A stretch of 64,000 nt of DNA from Exiguobacterium sp. s124 (GCF_018617485.1 NZ_JACSKH010000001.1:868001-932000); one strand, 5' to 3'. Shown: positions 54,026-63,777, numbered from the stretch's first letter. Numbers and translations: made by a program. The notes: a model not told the origin generated them from the letters alone.

Positions 54026-57000
54026 TTATTTTTTATTGATTGTGATTACTTTTTGCGTCACGTTCCCACCAAGGTCAGTTACTTCAAATGTAAAGGTGTT
54101 CTGTCCTTTCGTCACAGGGAGTGAGATAGTTTCGGTACGCGAGAATGCTCGCATCGCGTATGGCTCCTTCAACGTGTGGCTCCATTTTAAATCTCCGTTG
54201 ACACGAAGTTTGATATCGTCAAAGTTGTCCGACACCCGTACTTTCACATTCACGGTGTTTTGCTTCGCCGAAACGTTTTTCGGCACATTGCTGATCGATA
54301 GCGTCGCTTCCGTTGAGTCGACAAAGATTGGACGGACGAAGTTCGTCACGTTACCAGACGTGTCTTCAGCGATGAAGCGAATTTTGTGGAATCCATCTTC
54401 ATACGCACGTGTCGTATTGAACGTGTATTGTTTTAAAGTTGCGTCATATGTGAGTGGTACGTCCACATCATCGACAGTGAACGATACAACGTCAGAGGCG
54501 TCTTTAATTTGACCGATGATTGGTACAATCGATGAACCGTATGGAGATAGGGCGAGTGGTGCATCGACGAAGACACCTGGTTTATCCGCATCATTTTCTG
54601 TAGATACGTCCCGTGTGATCACGTTACCCGCATTGTCAGAGACACGTACGGAGAGCTGATCTGTTGATTCAAGTGGCGCATCGAGAGTGAAGTTAGCTGT
54701 ATCTTTTGCTTCTTTCGCTACGACCTTACCGTTGAGAAGGAACTCGATTCCATTAATGCCGGCGAAATCATCTGATGCTTTGACGCTTGCGACGCCATCA
54801 TTCCATCGAATCGTGAAACGGGGGTCTGTGTAATCCACTTTGACTGGGATACGTAGCGTCTGGGCTTGTTTTTTCATATAGTCGATGCTTGCTTCAATCT
54901 CGTAGTAGTACGTTCCTTTTGGCGCCATCTCTCCATTTAGCTTTCCATCCCAAGCGTTATCAGACGTGTAGTAATAAGGGTCGCCACTTCCACCATCGAA
55001 ATAGTTCTTTCTCAATTCGTCATCCATCTTGAGGGTACGAAGGACGTTTCCTTGCTCATCGACAATCCGGTACTTCATGTCTTTCGCATTACGTAAAAGT
55101 GAGAAGACAGGAGTTGCTGTGTCTTTTGAACCGTCTCCGTCTGGCGAAATCGCTACCGCCTCTTCAGCCACGGACTCATCAAGTTTCTCTCCTAAATAGT
55201 TCCCAGCCGCATCAACCAATCCAGAGATTCCATAGAATGAGCCTTCTTCATAAATAGTCTCATCAAAGATTGGTGCTTTACCCCAATCTCCTTCGAATCC
55301 AACGAACGGTACGACGAGTGACGGGTGACCGTCAGTACCACGTGGATCTGTCAAACGGAGGAATCCATCGACGAAATACCCGTTTTCAAAGACTGATTTT
55401 GCGTCTACCGTTCCTTCTAGCGTCTCGGGATTTAAAACTTTTGCCTTTGAGACGTCAATCGAGACCGTGATTTCTTTCTTTTGGTTTGCTTTCAACGTGA
55501 CTTTACTCGTGTTTTTGCCGTTGATTTTAATGATGGCCTGTTGAAGTGCCTGAGCTTCCATTGCGTTTTGAATGACCCCGTCCTTGTTCGTGACGGCGAG
55601 ATCTGTCTGTAGGGAAGCCGCTACATCATATGTGAGAGATTCGTCAGACATATTTTCGACGACAATGGTGAATTTCGCCTTACTTTTCGATAATTCTTTT
55701 AATGCGACTTTTGCTTCTTTCGTTTTCTTCTCATATGCGACCGCCGGAGAAGTGACAGCAGCATGGAGTTGCATGAGACCCGCTCCCGCACGACGTGGTG
55801 AATATGGAAGAGACTGTTTTAGTTCCTGGTTATACGGTCCGATGTCTGTGACAGGTTTCGATGTATTGAGTAGTAAATTCTTGGCCATCGTGACGCGTGA
55901 CTTTCCACTCAAGTCGAAATCACGATCGACTCGTTCAAGGACAAGTGCTGCTCCGCCTGCCACGTGTGGTGCAGCCATCGATGTTCCGCTCATCAAACCG
56001 TATTGGTTGTCGTTAAACGTTGAGAAGATTTGACCGCCTGGAGCTGAAAGCTCTGGCTTGAAGTCAAGGTTCGGTGTGACGCCCCAAGAAGTGAAATCAG
56101 ACATCGCACCTGCTGCTCGGTTGTTTACGCTAATGCGGTCACCTGCAAACGTGAGTTGGAGTGGTCCATACTCTAATTTCTCTTTTAACTCGTTCCCGTC
56201 TTGGATGCTAAGTGATGCCATCGGGATAAGTGGTTGGTCAAGAGCCATCGATACGTAGTCTCCGTGAGAAACGGCACCTCTCACGATGACACCAGCTGCG
56301 CCTTGTGCTTCAGCCGTTTTTTGAATCTTCGAATAGAAATATCCACCGTCGCGAACGGCGAGGACGAGTTTTCCTTTTACATCTTTACCAGCATAATTTT
56401 CTGGTTGTCCGTCCCCGACATAGACAATGTCGTATGTGCCTTCTGAGAATGCTGGCCCATCTTGCTTTTTCCATCCAATCTTCTCTTCACCAACGCGGAA
56501 AGCATCCAATTGGATTTGATCGTTTTCAAGTGAGGCGACCGATGTAGAGGCTTGGCTGACGCTTGGTGCCCCGACGACACCTGTATCAGGATTTGAAGCT
56601 GTCGGTAAGTCGAAACCATGGCCGAAGTATGCCGAGTTTCCGGCAGAGATCGACATAAAGACGCCGTTATCAACAGCACGTTGAACGGCTTGCTGTTCAG
56701 GTGAGTCAGCATCGACAAAACCTGCTGTAGATCCAAGGCTCATATTGATGACGTCTGCTCCAAGTTTGATCGCATCGTCAATCGCTTTAATATAGATATC
56801 TCCGTATGTAGACGCATAGTTCGGATCGTTACTAAATACTTTAAGACCTAGGATTTGAGCTTCAGGTGCGACACCTTTAATCCCGCCGTTTTCTAAATCA
56901 CCGTTTGCGGCAACCGTTCCTGAAACGTGCTGACCGTGCATGGAAGCACCCGGAGAATCATCTTTAATATCATCGTTCTCGTCGTAGTAGTTATACGCGT

Positions 57001-57679
57001 ATGGAACTTTTTCATTCACATATTCACCAGGAAGACCAAAAGAAGTGATGGCCTGATCGACTTCTGATTTCGTCAATTCTGCTGTTTTCGCATCCGTGAT
57101 TCGGTAATCTCGGTGGTCGGCATCAATTCCTGAGTCGATGACAGCGACGACGGTGCCTTCCCCAGCGAATCCATAATCGCCCCACGTTTGTTCGGCTTGT
57201 ACCATTCCGTTACTTGTGACCATATCTGGTTTCACTTCAGGACGTTCATATTCATTGACGACGTAGACAGTCGCCACTTCTGGAAGGGCTTCGACTTTCG
57301 CGATTTCACTTGTAGTGAGGAAAGTAGAGAAGCCGTTAAAGACGGTCGTGAACTCTTCAATCGGCGTAGCGGTCACTCCTTGTTTCTTCAAAGCGGATTT
57401 TGCACGTTTTTGTTCAGACTGAACAGATTGTTGCGCTTTGTTTTGTTCTGATTTTGTCAACTCGTTAAACTTTTTCCCCTTTTGTGCTGCTTCTGCAATC
57501 GCAGGTGCACCGACGAGTTCGACGACGACCCGAACTTTTTTCTGTTTCTTTTCAAGAACGAGTTTTGGTTTGATCGAAGCTTCTGCCGAAACGGATGTTG
57601 TACCTGCTTGAATGAAGGCAGGTGTTAAAGCGATACACGTAGCAAGTGATGCATTTAAATAAATGTTTCTTCGTGACAA
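54026..57679 (-). CDS. Large secreted subtilisin-like protease (S8 family, Vpr/lactocepin-like)
   Basis: 1,217 residues. Signal peptide (about 1-32), I9-type propeptide (about 45-150), subtilase domain with catalytic Asp at about 181 (VVAVIDSGIDADH), His at about 249 (SMHGQHVSGTVAANG) and Ser at about 563 (SGTSMAAPHVAGGAALV). A PA domain is inserted between His and Ser (AQGAAGVIVRGAVSHGDY). Behind it come an Fn3-like domain, a FlgD-type Ig domain (DGSKDTATPVFSLLRN) and several beta-sandwich repeats. There is no LPXTG, SLH or other anchor, so it is probably released. TTG 57679 start after AGGGGG. Likely an extracellular nutrient protease; regulation unclear. Confidence 0.93.
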   Translation of the reverse strand: MSRRNIYLNASLATCIALTPAFIQAGTTSVSAEASIKPKLVLEKKQKKVRVVVELVGAPAIAEAAQKGKKFNELTKSEQNKAQQSVQSEQKRAKSALKKQGVTATPIEEFTTVFNGFSTFLTTSEIAKVEALPEVATVYVVNEYERPEVKPDMVTSNGMVQAEQTWGDYGFAGEGTVVAVIDSGIDADHRDYRITDAKTAELTKSEVDQAITSFGLPGEYVNEKVPYAYNYYDENDDIKDDSPGASMHGQHVSGTVAANGDLENGGIKGVAPEAQILGLKVFSNDPNYASTYGDIYIKAIDDAIKLGADVINMSLGSTAGFVDADSPEQQAVQRAVDNGVFMSISAGNSAYFGHGFDLPTASNPDTGVVGAPSVSQASTSVASLENDQIQLDAFRVGEEKIGWKKQDGPAFSEGTYDIVYVGDGQPENYAGKDVKGKLVLAVRDGGYFYSKIQKTAEAQGAAGVIVRGAVSHGDYVSMALDQPLIPMASLSIQDGNELKEKLEYGPLQLTFAGDRISVNNRAAGAMSDFTSWGVTPNLDFKPELSAPGGQIFSTFNDNQYGLMSGTSMAAPHVAGGAALVLERVDRDFDLSGKSRVTMAKNLLLNTSKPVTDIGPYNQELKQSLPYSPRRAGAGLMQLHAAVTSPAVAYEKKTKEAKVALKELSKSKAKFTIVVENMSDESLTYDVAASLQTDLAVTNKDGVIQNAMEAQALQQAIIKINGKNTSKVTLKANQKKEITVSIDVSKAKVLNPETLEGTVDAKSVFENGYFVDGFLRLTDPRGTDGHPSLVVPFVGFEGDWGKAPIFDETIYEEGSFYGISGLVDAAGNYLGEKLDESVAEEAVAISPDGDGSKDTATPVFSLLRNAKDMKYRIVDEQGNVLRTLKMDDELRKNYFDGGSGDPYYYTSDNAWDGKLNGEMAPKGTYYYEIEASIDYMKKQAQTLRIPVKVDYTDPRFTIRWNDGVASVKASDDFAGINGIEFLLNGKVVAKEAKDTANFTLDAPLESTDQLSVRVSDNAGNVITRDVSTENDADKPGVFVDAPLALSPYGSSIVPIIGQIKDASDVVSFTVDDVDVPLTYDATLKQYTFNTTRAYEDGFHKIRFIAEDTSGNVTNFVRPIFVDSTEATLSISNVPKNVSAKQNTVNVKVRVSDNFDDIKLRVNGDLKWSHTLKEPYAMRAFSRTETISLPVTKGQNTFTFEVTDLGGNVTQKVITINKK

Positions 57680-57989
57680 TATAGATACCCCCTAATATTT
57701 GTTATTACCTGTAAAAAAATAAAGATTTTACTTACATTGTGAATTATCATATCGTTGTTCAAACGAAAAAGAGTGGATTTTTTTGTAAAATAGGGGAGTG
57801 TTTTTGCACAAATTTTAATGTTCAGACAATTACTATAGACCTAAAACATAAGACCTATATCCGATTTTTTTGGATCAGATGATTTGCGCGAATGACTTGA
57901 AAAGTGCAAAAAAACCTGTTAATGTAACGTTAATGTTAAATACCAATAAAACATATCAATTTAGTCAGAATTAAGAATGAGGTGGCGCT
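57680..57989. promoter_or_regulatory. Divergent promoter region between the subtilase and the yrrT operon
   Basis: 310 bp, AT-rich, without a gene. A possible plus-strand promoter is TTGAAA (57897-57902), 18 bp, TAATGT (57921-57926). The sequence TAAATACCAATAAAACA (about 57938-57954) resembles CymR-type sites of cysteine-metabolism operons. A direct repeat AGACCTA occurs twice at about 57836-57857. The assignments are tentative. Confidence 0.4.
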
Positions 57990-58613
57990 ATGAATTTACC
58001 ATTCATGGATATCTTTAAAGATTGGGCGAAAGATTACGATACGGCAGTCGGGGGGCATGACGAGCAATATCATGAAGTATTTATCGGATATGATCAAATG
58101 CTTGATGATGTTGCGTTATACGTTGAAGGAACAGTCTTGGAATTTGGCGTCGGCACAGGTAACTTGAGTGCCCGTATTTTAAAAGGACATCCTTTAATTG
58201 CAATCGAACCTTCTCCGGAGATGAGGCAGATTGCGATTGATAAATTAGGTATTTCGGTAGAAAACGGTGATTTTCTTCGTTATCCATCTTTCTCACAAGT
58301 CGATACCGTCGTATCTTCGTACGCTTTCCATCACTTGACGGATTCTGAAAAAGAATCAGCAATTGATCAATACGTTCGGGAATGGGGACATCCGAAATTT
58401 GTATTGCTCGATACGATGTTCGAATCTCCAGAAGCTCGACAGGACATCATTGACTGGGCAACGGCACAAGGGTATTCAGACTTGGTCGAAGACCTAAACC
58501 GTGAATATTATCCATACACAACAACCATTCGTACAATGTTAGAGGCGAACGGATACAACGTCACGATGACGCAGAAAAATAAATTCGTTTGGCTTGTCGT
58601 CGCTACAAAATAA
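57990..58613 (+). CDS. YrrT-like SAM-dependent methyltransferase
   Basis: 207 residues. Class I methyltransferase fold: motif I VLEFGVGTGNLSARIL (about 48-63), acidic motif II LIAIEPSPEM, and VDTVVSSYAFHHLTDSEKES. B. subtilis YrrT occupies the same place at the head of the methionine-to-cysteine operon; its substrate is unknown. ATG 57990 after GAGGTGG. 16 bp ahead of luxS. Confidence 0.85.
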   Translation: MNLPFMDIFKDWAKDYDTAVGGHDEQYHEVFIGYDQMLDDVALYVEGTVLEFGVGTGNLSARILKGHPLIAIEPSPEMRQIAIDKLGISVENGDFLRYPSFSQVDTVVSSYAFHHLTDSEKESAIDQYVREWGHPKFVLLDTMFESPEARQDIIDWATAQGYSDLVEDLNREYYPYTTTIRTMLEANGYNVTMTQKNKFVWLVVATK

Positions 58614-58629
58614 TTAGGAGGAATCACTC

Positions 58630-59097
58630 ATGAAAACATATAACGTCGAAAGTTTTAACCTGGATCATACGAAAGTACAGGCTCCATTTGTTCGTTTAGC
58701 TGGTGTGAAAGAAGGAACGGCGGATACCATTTACAAGTATGACATTCGCTTCATTCAACCGAACGAAGGACTCATGCCGATGCGTGCAGTTCACTCTCTC
58801 GAACATTTGATCGCTGAAAACAGCCGCAACCATTCAGAAGACATCGTTGATATTTCTCCGATGGGATGCCAAACAGGTTTCTATTGGACGATGCTAAATG
58901 ATGGGAATTATGAACGAATGCTCGACCTCGTCGAAGCAACGTTACGCGATGCGATGAACGCGGAAGAATTACCAGCGCAAAATCCGGTTCAATGTGGGAA
59001 TGCGAACCATCATGATTTTGAGGGAGCTAAAAAATTAGCGGCTGACATGCTTGCGAAACGTGACGAGTGGCATATCATCTTCAAGGACGAAGCATAA
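58630..59097 (+). CDS. luxS: S-ribosylhomocysteine lyase LuxS
   Basis: 155 residues. Cleaves S-ribosylhomocysteine to homocysteine and DPD, the precursor of autoinducer-2. The metal-binding motif HSLEHLIAE (HxxEH), catalytic Cys in [13 protein letters not shown] and the third ligand His/Cys region [16 protein letters not shown] are present. It supplies homocysteine to the following mccA. In the Bacillus operon this position is occupied by mtnN, the preceding step. Confidence 0.97.
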   Translation: MKTYNVESFNLDHTKVQAPFVRLAGVKEGTADTIYKYDIRFIQPNEGLMPMRAVHSLEHLIAENSRNHSEDIVDISPMGCQTGFYWTMLNDGNYERMLDLVEATLRDAMNAEELPAQNPVQCGNANHHDFEGAKKLAADMLAKRDEWHIIFKDEA

Positions 59098-59098
59098 G

Positions 59099-60037
59099 AT
59101 GATTGTCCGTGACGTCTATGAACTCATCGGGGACACGCCGCTCATCGAGCTCCGTTCATTACCTGTACCATCTACGGTAAAAGTATATGGGAAGATGGAG
59201 ATGATGAATCCGGGAGGGAGTGTCAAAGACCGACTCGGCATGAATTTGATTGAGCGGGCGATGAAGCGTGGAGACGTAGCACCAGGTGGTACGGTCATTG
59301 AGCCGACAGCTGGGAATACAGGAATTGGCCTCGCACTCGCTTGTCAGCGGTACGACATTCGCCTCATTACCGTGACCCCTGAAAAGTTTAGTCAAGAGAA
59401 ACAAGCATTGATGCGTCTCCTTGGGGCGACCGTCGTCAATACACCGACCGAGCTAGGGATGAAAGGCGCAATCAGTCACGCGCTCGAGTTGGCGGAAGAA
59501 TATGATGCGTACGTGCCGGAACAGTTTTCAAACCCGGATAACCCTGAAGCCTATGTGGACATTCTTTCACAAGAACTATTGAAAGACGTGCCGCAGATTG
59601 ATGTGTTTGTAGCGGGAGCGGGATCGGGTGGTACATTCACCGGTGTCGCTAAATCATTAAAGCCGCAAGGGACGAAAACCGTCGTCGTCGAGCCGGTCGG
59701 TTCGATTTTGAACGGCGGTGAGCCGGGGCCACATAAAACTGAAGGAATCGGCGTCGAAAAATGGCCTCCCTTCTTGGAGCGGTCTTATGTCGATGCGATT
59801 CATACGATCACAGACGAGGAAGCGTTTTACTATGTGGCGCATCTCGCGAAACAAGAAGGATTGCTTATCGGGAGTTCTTCTGGGGCTGCCATTGCAGCAT
59901 GTGTAAAGGAAGCAAATCAAATGTCGGAAGGCACGATTGTGACAATCTTGCCAGACAGTGCAGAGCGATATTTAAGTCAAGGAATTGTCAAGGAGGCAGA
60001 ATATGCGTACAAAGACAGCACTCATTCACGGCGGTAA
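59099..60037 (+). CDS. mccA: O-acetylserine-dependent cystathionine beta-synthase MccA
   Basis: 312 residues. PLP enzyme joining homocysteine and an activated serine to cystathionine. The PLP lysine is in NPGGSVKDRLGMNLIERA, phosphate-binding PTAGNTGIGLALA, and GAGSGGTFTGVAKSLK, and SSSGAAIAAC closes the active site. Close to cysteine synthase CysK, but the position ahead of mccB supports MccA. ATG 59099 lies two bases after the luxS stop; the frame opens upstream inside luxS. Overlaps mccB by 35 bp. Confidence 0.9.
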   Translation: MIVRDVYELIGDTPLIELRSLPVPSTVKVYGKMEMMNPGGSVKDRLGMNLIERAMKRGDVAPGGTVIEPTAGNTGIGLALACQRYDIRLITVTPEKFSQEKQALMRLLGATVVNTPTELGMKGAISHALELAEEYDAYVPEQFSNPDNPEAYVDILSQELLKDVPQIDVFVAGAGSGGTFTGVAKSLKPQGTKTVVVEPVGSILNGGEPGPHKTEGIGVEKWPPFLERSYVDAIHTITDEEAFYYVAHLAKQEGLLIGSSSGAAIAACVKEANQMSEGTIVTILPDSAERYLSQGIVKEAEYAYKDSTHSRR

Positions 60038-61160
60038 GACGACGGACCCATTAACAGGGGCAGTCACACCGCCGATTTATCAAACGAGCACATACAAGCA
60101 AGACGGGATCGGAAACTTGCGGGAAGGTTACGAGTATTCTCGGTCTGCCAACCCGACACGAACTGCGCTTGAGACGCTGATTGCGGATATCGAGGGCGGC
60201 GTGCAAGGTTTCGCATTCGGTTCTGGGATGGCGGCCATCTCGACCGTACTCATGTTGTTGAAATCTGGAGACCACGTCATCGTCGGGTCTGATGTATATG
60301 GAGGAACGTACCGTGTATTCAATCGAGTATTTCAGTCACGAGGCTTGGAGGCAACTTTTGTCGACACATCCGATGAAGCGGCGGTTCGTGATGCGCTACA
60401 AGCGAACACGAAAATGATCTATGTGGAGACGCCGACGAACCCACTTTTGAATGTGACAGATATCCGTGCAATGCGCACGATTGCGGATGAGGCAGACGTC
60501 TTACTCGTAGTGGACAACACGTTCATGACCCCTTACTTCCAAAATCCAATCGACCTTGGTGCCGACTATGTCTTACACAGTGCCACAAAATACTTAGGTG
60601 GTCATAGTGACGTCGTGGCGGGACTCGTCGTCGCTCGAACGGAAGAACAAGGAGAAGCGTTGGCGTTCCTACAAAATTCGATCGGGGCAGTACTCGGACC
60701 TCAAGACAGCTTCCTCGTCGTTCGTGGGATTAAGACGCTTGCCGTTCGGATGGAAGAAATCGAATCGAACGCACGAGCGTTGGTCGACTTCCTACAATCG
60801 AATGAGAACGTGTCACGCGTCCTACACCCGAGTGTCTCAAGTGAAGAGGCAAAACGAGTCCACTTGTCTCAAGCGCGTGGATTCGGTGGGATGATTGCGT
60901 TCGATGTCGGTTCGGCCGAGGCGGCGGAAATGATGGTCGCGAAGACGAAGTACTTCACACTCGCAGAAAGCTTAGGTGCAGTAGAAAGCCTAATCAGTGT
61001 TCCGGCTCGTATGACACATGCGTCGATTCCAGCCGAACGCCGTGCAGAACTTGGGATCACGGACGGGCTCGTTCGAATCTCAGTCGGATTAGAGGATATC
61101 GATGATTTAATCGAGGATTTGGCACAAGCTTTATCCGCCATTGAACAAGTCAAACAATAA
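60003..61160 (+). CDS. mccB: Cystathionine gamma-lyase / homocysteine gamma-lyase MccB
   Basis: 385 residues. PLP enzyme releasing cysteine from cystathionine. Cys/Met-metabolism family: RTKTALIHGGKTTDPLTGAV, YEYSRSANPTRTALETLIAD, the PLP lysine in DYVLHSATKYLGGHSDVVAG and SLGAVESLISVPARMTHASI. ATG 60003 follows AAGGAGG inside the mccA end. With YrrT, LuxS and MccA it forms a route from S-adenosylhomocysteine to cysteine. Strong terminator behind. Confidence 0.95.
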   Translation: MRTKTALIHGGKTTDPLTGAVTPPIYQTSTYKQDGIGNLREGYEYSRSANPTRTALETLIADIEGGVQGFAFGSGMAAISTVLMLLKSGDHVIVGSDVYGGTYRVFNRVFQSRGLEATFVDTSDEAAVRDALQANTKMIYVETPTNPLLNVTDIRAMRTIADEADVLLVVDNTFMTPYFQNPIDLGADYVLHSATKYLGGHSDVVAGLVVARTEEQGEALAFLQNSIGAVLGPQDSFLVVRGIKTLAVRMEEIESNARALVDFLQSNENVSRVLHPSVSSEEAKRVHLSQARGFGGMIAFDVGSAEAAEMMVAKTKYFTLAESLGAVESLISVPARMTHASIPAERRAELGITDGLVRISVGLEDIDDLIEDLAQALSAIEQVKQ

Positions 61161-61165
61161 TGAGT

Positions 61166-61192
61166 AAGGACGCGATTTTCGCGTCCTTTTTT
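61166..61192 (+). terminator. mccB terminator
   Basis: Stem AAGGACGCG / CGCGTCCTT with loop ATTTT region and T6. Confidence 0.92.
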
Positions 61193-61268
61193 CATGAGAC
61201 AAAAGCCTTGTATCGGAAGTCGTTCATCGACTAAACTGTTTTTAACTTGAAAGAGAGCGGGTGAACGT

Positions 61269-62147
61269 GTGAATAAGGGAGTTTGGACGACAATCGGGGC
61301 CTACGTCATGTGGGGCGTCCTCCCAATCTATTGGAAGTTTTTGCAGGAAGTGCCGAGTGGACAAATTTTGGCACATCGTATCGTTTGGTCCTTTTTATTT
61401 ATTTTACTCGTCTTAAGATGGACGAATCAGTGGAAAGAGTTCGGTTACGCTCTTCGCCACCCTGCCACACGAAACGCATTCATGTTGAACGGATTCATCG
61501 TCAGTGCAAACTGGTTTGTGTACATATGGGCTGTCAATCACGGTTATATTATCGAGGCATCCCTCGGATATTACATTAACCCGCTTGTCAGTATGGTGTT
61601 AGGGGTGCTCGTCTTTCGGGAATCATTAAATCGAGTCCAATGGATGGCGGTTGGGATCGCGTCGATCGGCGTCCTCGTCTTGACGCTTGGGTATGGTTCA
61701 TTTCCGTGGATCTCGTTCGTATTAGCGAGTACGTTCGGTTTTTATGGGATGGTGAAGAAACGTCGACCTCTCGCTTCAACCGTGAGTCTCGGGATTGAGA
61801 CGTTAGCTGTCGTTCCTGTCGCGCTCATCTTTCTCAGCAATCAGGTCGTCACAGACCAAATTGCCTTTGACATGTCACCGATGATTTGGGTCGCATTGCT
61901 AGGAACGGGTGTTGTGACGGCGCTCCCGCTTCTTTTGTTTGGATACGGGGCACAACATATCCCGTTTACGCTCGTCGGTTTTCTTCAATTTATCGCACCG
62001 ACCATCAGTCTGATAATCGGGGTCGTCATGTATCATGAACCGTTCACGGCATATCACGTCTTCGCATTCACTTGTATTTGGCTAGCCATCTTCTTCTTCA
62101 GTTGGAATAGCTGGGTCGTCGCTCGCAAACGTCGTCAACTCATTTGA
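61269..62147 (+). CDS. rarD: EamA-family permease RarD
   Basis: 292 residues, about ten membrane helices in two EamA halves. RarD signature at the start: NKGVWTTIGAYVMWGVLPIYWKFL, then SANWFVYIWAVNHGYIIEASLGYYINPL. Members export or import small metabolites; the RarD substrate is not established. GTG start after GAGCGGGTG. No functional link to deoC is obvious. Confidence 0.9.
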   Translation: MNKGVWTTIGAYVMWGVLPIYWKFLQEVPSGQILAHRIVWSFLFILLVLRWTNQWKEFGYALRHPATRNAFMLNGFIVSANWFVYIWAVNHGYIIEASLGYYINPLVSMVLGVLVFRESLNRVQWMAVGIASIGVLVLTLGYGSFPWISFVLASTFGFYGMVKKRRPLASTVSLGIETLAVVPVALIFLSNQVVTDQIAFDMSPMIWVALLGTGVVTALPLLLFGYGAQHIPFTLVGFLQFIAPTISLIIGVVMYHEPFTAYHVFAFTCIWLAIFFFSWNSWVVARKRRQLI

Positions 62148-62158
62148 GTTTGAAAGCT

Positions 62159-62186
62159 GTTACATCTCGAAAAAACGTGGTAATAT
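62159..62186 (+). promoter_or_regulatory. deoC promoter
   Basis: TTACAT (62159-62164), 16-bp spacer, TAATAT (62181-62186), about 40 bp before the ATG. Confidence 0.5.
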
Positions 62187-62226
62187 GTTAGATGTCAGAC
62201 TTATTTGTCAGAGGAGGAAATGAATA

Positions 62227-62892
62227 ATGGAATTAGCCCGTTATATCGACCACACAGCTTTAAAAGCTGAAACTACAAAAGATCAAGTTACAAAACTTTG
62301 TGCAGAGGCACTCGAATATAAGTTCGCAAGTGTCTGTGTCAACCCGACATGGGTCAAATATGCAGCAGAGCAACTTCAATCAGATGACGACGTCAAAGTA
62401 TGTACAGTCATCGGGTTCCCACTCGGAGCGAACACTCCTGAAGTGAAGGCATTCGAAACAAAAGACGCGATTGCAAACGGTGCGGATGAAGTAGATATGG
62501 TCATCAACATCGCAGCGCTCAAAGACGGCGACTACGATCTCGTAGAGCGTGACATTCGTGCGGTTGTCGAAGCGGCAAACGGTACACTCGTCAAAGTCAT
62601 CTTTGAGACGTGCATGCTTACAAAAGAAGAAATCAAGAAAGCTGCTGAACTTTCAGTAAAAGCTGGAGCAGATTTCGTCAAAACATCAACTGGTTTCTCA
62701 ACTGGTGGCGCAACGGTCGAAGACATTCGTCTCATGCGTGAAACAGTCGGACCAGACCTCGGCGTAAAAGCCTCAGGTGGTGTTCGTGACTTCGAAGGCG
62801 CGAAAGCGATGATTGATGCTGGTGCGACACGTATCGGTGCTTCAGCTGGTATCGCAATCGTCACTGGTGGACGTTCAGACAGCGACTATTAA
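62227..62892 (+). CDS. deoC: Deoxyribose-phosphate aldolase
   Basis: 221 residues. Cleaves 2-deoxyribose-5-phosphate to acetaldehyde and glyceraldehyde-3-phosphate (deoxynucleoside catabolism). TIM-barrel landmarks: [62 protein letters not shown], the Schiff-base lysine in [17 protein letters not shown], and [14 protein letters not shown]. Single gene with its own promoter; GAGGAGG upstream of the ATG. Confidence 0.97.
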   Translation: MELARYIDHTALKAETTKDQVTKLCAEALEYKFASVCVNPTWVKYAAEQLQSDDDVKVCTVIGFPLGANTPEVKAFETKDAIANGADEVDMVINIAALKDGDYDLVERDIRAVVEAANGTLVKVIFETCMLTKEEIKKAAELSVKAGADFVKTSTGFSTGGATVEDIRLMRETVGPDLGVKASGGVRDFEGAKAMIDAGATRIGASAGIAIVTGGRSDSDY

Positions 62893-62899
62893 TAAGTGG

Positions 62900-62928
62900 T
62901 TGACCACACGACTTAATTTCACTATAAT
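62900..62928 (+). promoter_or_regulatory. rpsU-yqeY promoter
   Basis: TTGACC (62900-62905), 17-bp spacer, TATAAT (62923-62928), the strongest sigma-A promoter in this end of the window. A small hairpin ACGTGT/ACACGT (62937-62951) lies just downstream in the leader. Confidence 0.85.
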
Positions 62929-62987
62929 ATGATATGACGTGTGAAACACGTTTCCTTAGTCGTGTAATTCGGAGGGAGGGAAAACTA

Positions 62988-63161
62988 GTGGAAACTCGTG
63001 TCCGTAAAAACGAATCGCTTGAAGACGCTCTTCGTCGTTTCAAACGCGGTGTTTCGAAAGATGGCACACTTGCCGAAGTTCGTAAACGTCGTCACTACGA
63101 AAAGCCAAGCGTAAAACGTAAATTGAAATCAGAAGCTGCGCGTAAGCGTAAGAAATTCTGA
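62988..63161 (+). CDS. rpsU: 30S ribosomal protein S21
   Basis: 57 residues: after the initiator, [20 protein letters not shown] and a very basic C-terminus [15 protein letters not shown]. Start GTG 62988 follows GGAGGGAGGG; the frame opens 18 codons earlier over the leader. Needed for 30S initiation. First gene of rpsU-yqeY. Confidence 0.97.
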   Translation: METRVRKNESLEDALRRFKRGVSKDGTLAEVRKRRHYEKPSVKRKLKSEAARKRKKF

Positions 63162-63195
63162 TTCCAGTTTCATTGTGTAGAGAGGGTGTTGGCTC

Positions 63196-63645
63196 ATGAG
63201 TCTTCAAGAACGCTTGACGGACGACATGAAGCAAGCCATGCGCGCTAAACAGAAAGATCGTCTCACGACGATCCGGATGGTAAAAGCGTCGCTCCAAAAT
63301 GAGGCTATCAAACTAGGTCGTCAAGATCTTACCGAGGAAGAGGAACTCACGGTGCTCAACCGAGAGATGAAACAGCGCAGAGACTCCCTCCGAGAATTCG
63401 AAAGCGCTGGTCGTGAAGACCTTGCTTCCAAAGTAGCAGAAGAGATTGTCGTCCTAGAAGCCTATATGCCTGAACAACTTTCAGAAGATGAAGTGACTGC
63501 GATCGTTCAAGCAGCAATTGCTCAAACGAACGCATCCGCTCCATCTGATATGGGTAAGGTGATGGGCGTCGTCATGCCGCAAGTCAAAGGCAAGGCAGAC
63601 GGTGGTCTTGTGAACCGAATCGTCAAACAACAATTGACGAATTGA
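63196..63645 (+). CDS. yqeY: GatB/YqeY domain protein
   Basis: 149 residues. Helical protein similar to the tail domain of the amidotransferase subunit Gat[51 protein letters not shown] and [20 protein letters not shown]. Possibly tRNA-related; exact role unknown. Regularly next to rpsU in Bacillales. Strong terminator follows. Confidence 0.95.
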   Translation: MSLQERLTDDMKQAMRAKQKDRLTTIRMVKASLQNEAIKLGRQDLTEEEELTVLNREMKQRRDSLREFESAGREDLASKVAEEIVVLEAYMPEQLSEDEVTAIVQAAIAQTNASAPSDMGKVMGVVMPQVKGKADGGLVNRIVKQQLTN

Positions 63646-63650
63646 TGAAA

Positions 63651-63692
63651 AAGCAGAACTTTTCGGGAAACCGAAAGTTTCTGCTTTTTTTT
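63651..63692 (+). terminator. yqeY terminator
   Basis: Long stem AAAAGCAGAA-CTTTTCGG / CCGAAAG-TTCTGCTTTT with loop GAAA and a T run. Confidence 0.93.
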
Positions 63693-63700
63693 GCGTATTC

Positions 63701-63729
63701 TGAAACCACATTCAATCTTGTTTCGTATA
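63701..63729 (+). promoter_or_regulatory. Sigma-W promoter of the second NfeD (yqeZ-floA-type) locus
   Basis: TGAAAC (63701-63706), 17-bp spacer, CGTATA (63724-63729): same elements and spacing as at 29265-29293. Matches the known sigma-W control of yqeZ-yqfA in Bacillus. Confidence 0.85.
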
Positions 63730-63777
63730 CACTAGAGATAGGAGATAGCTTTGAATTTGGAAGGGGGTAGCAAGACG

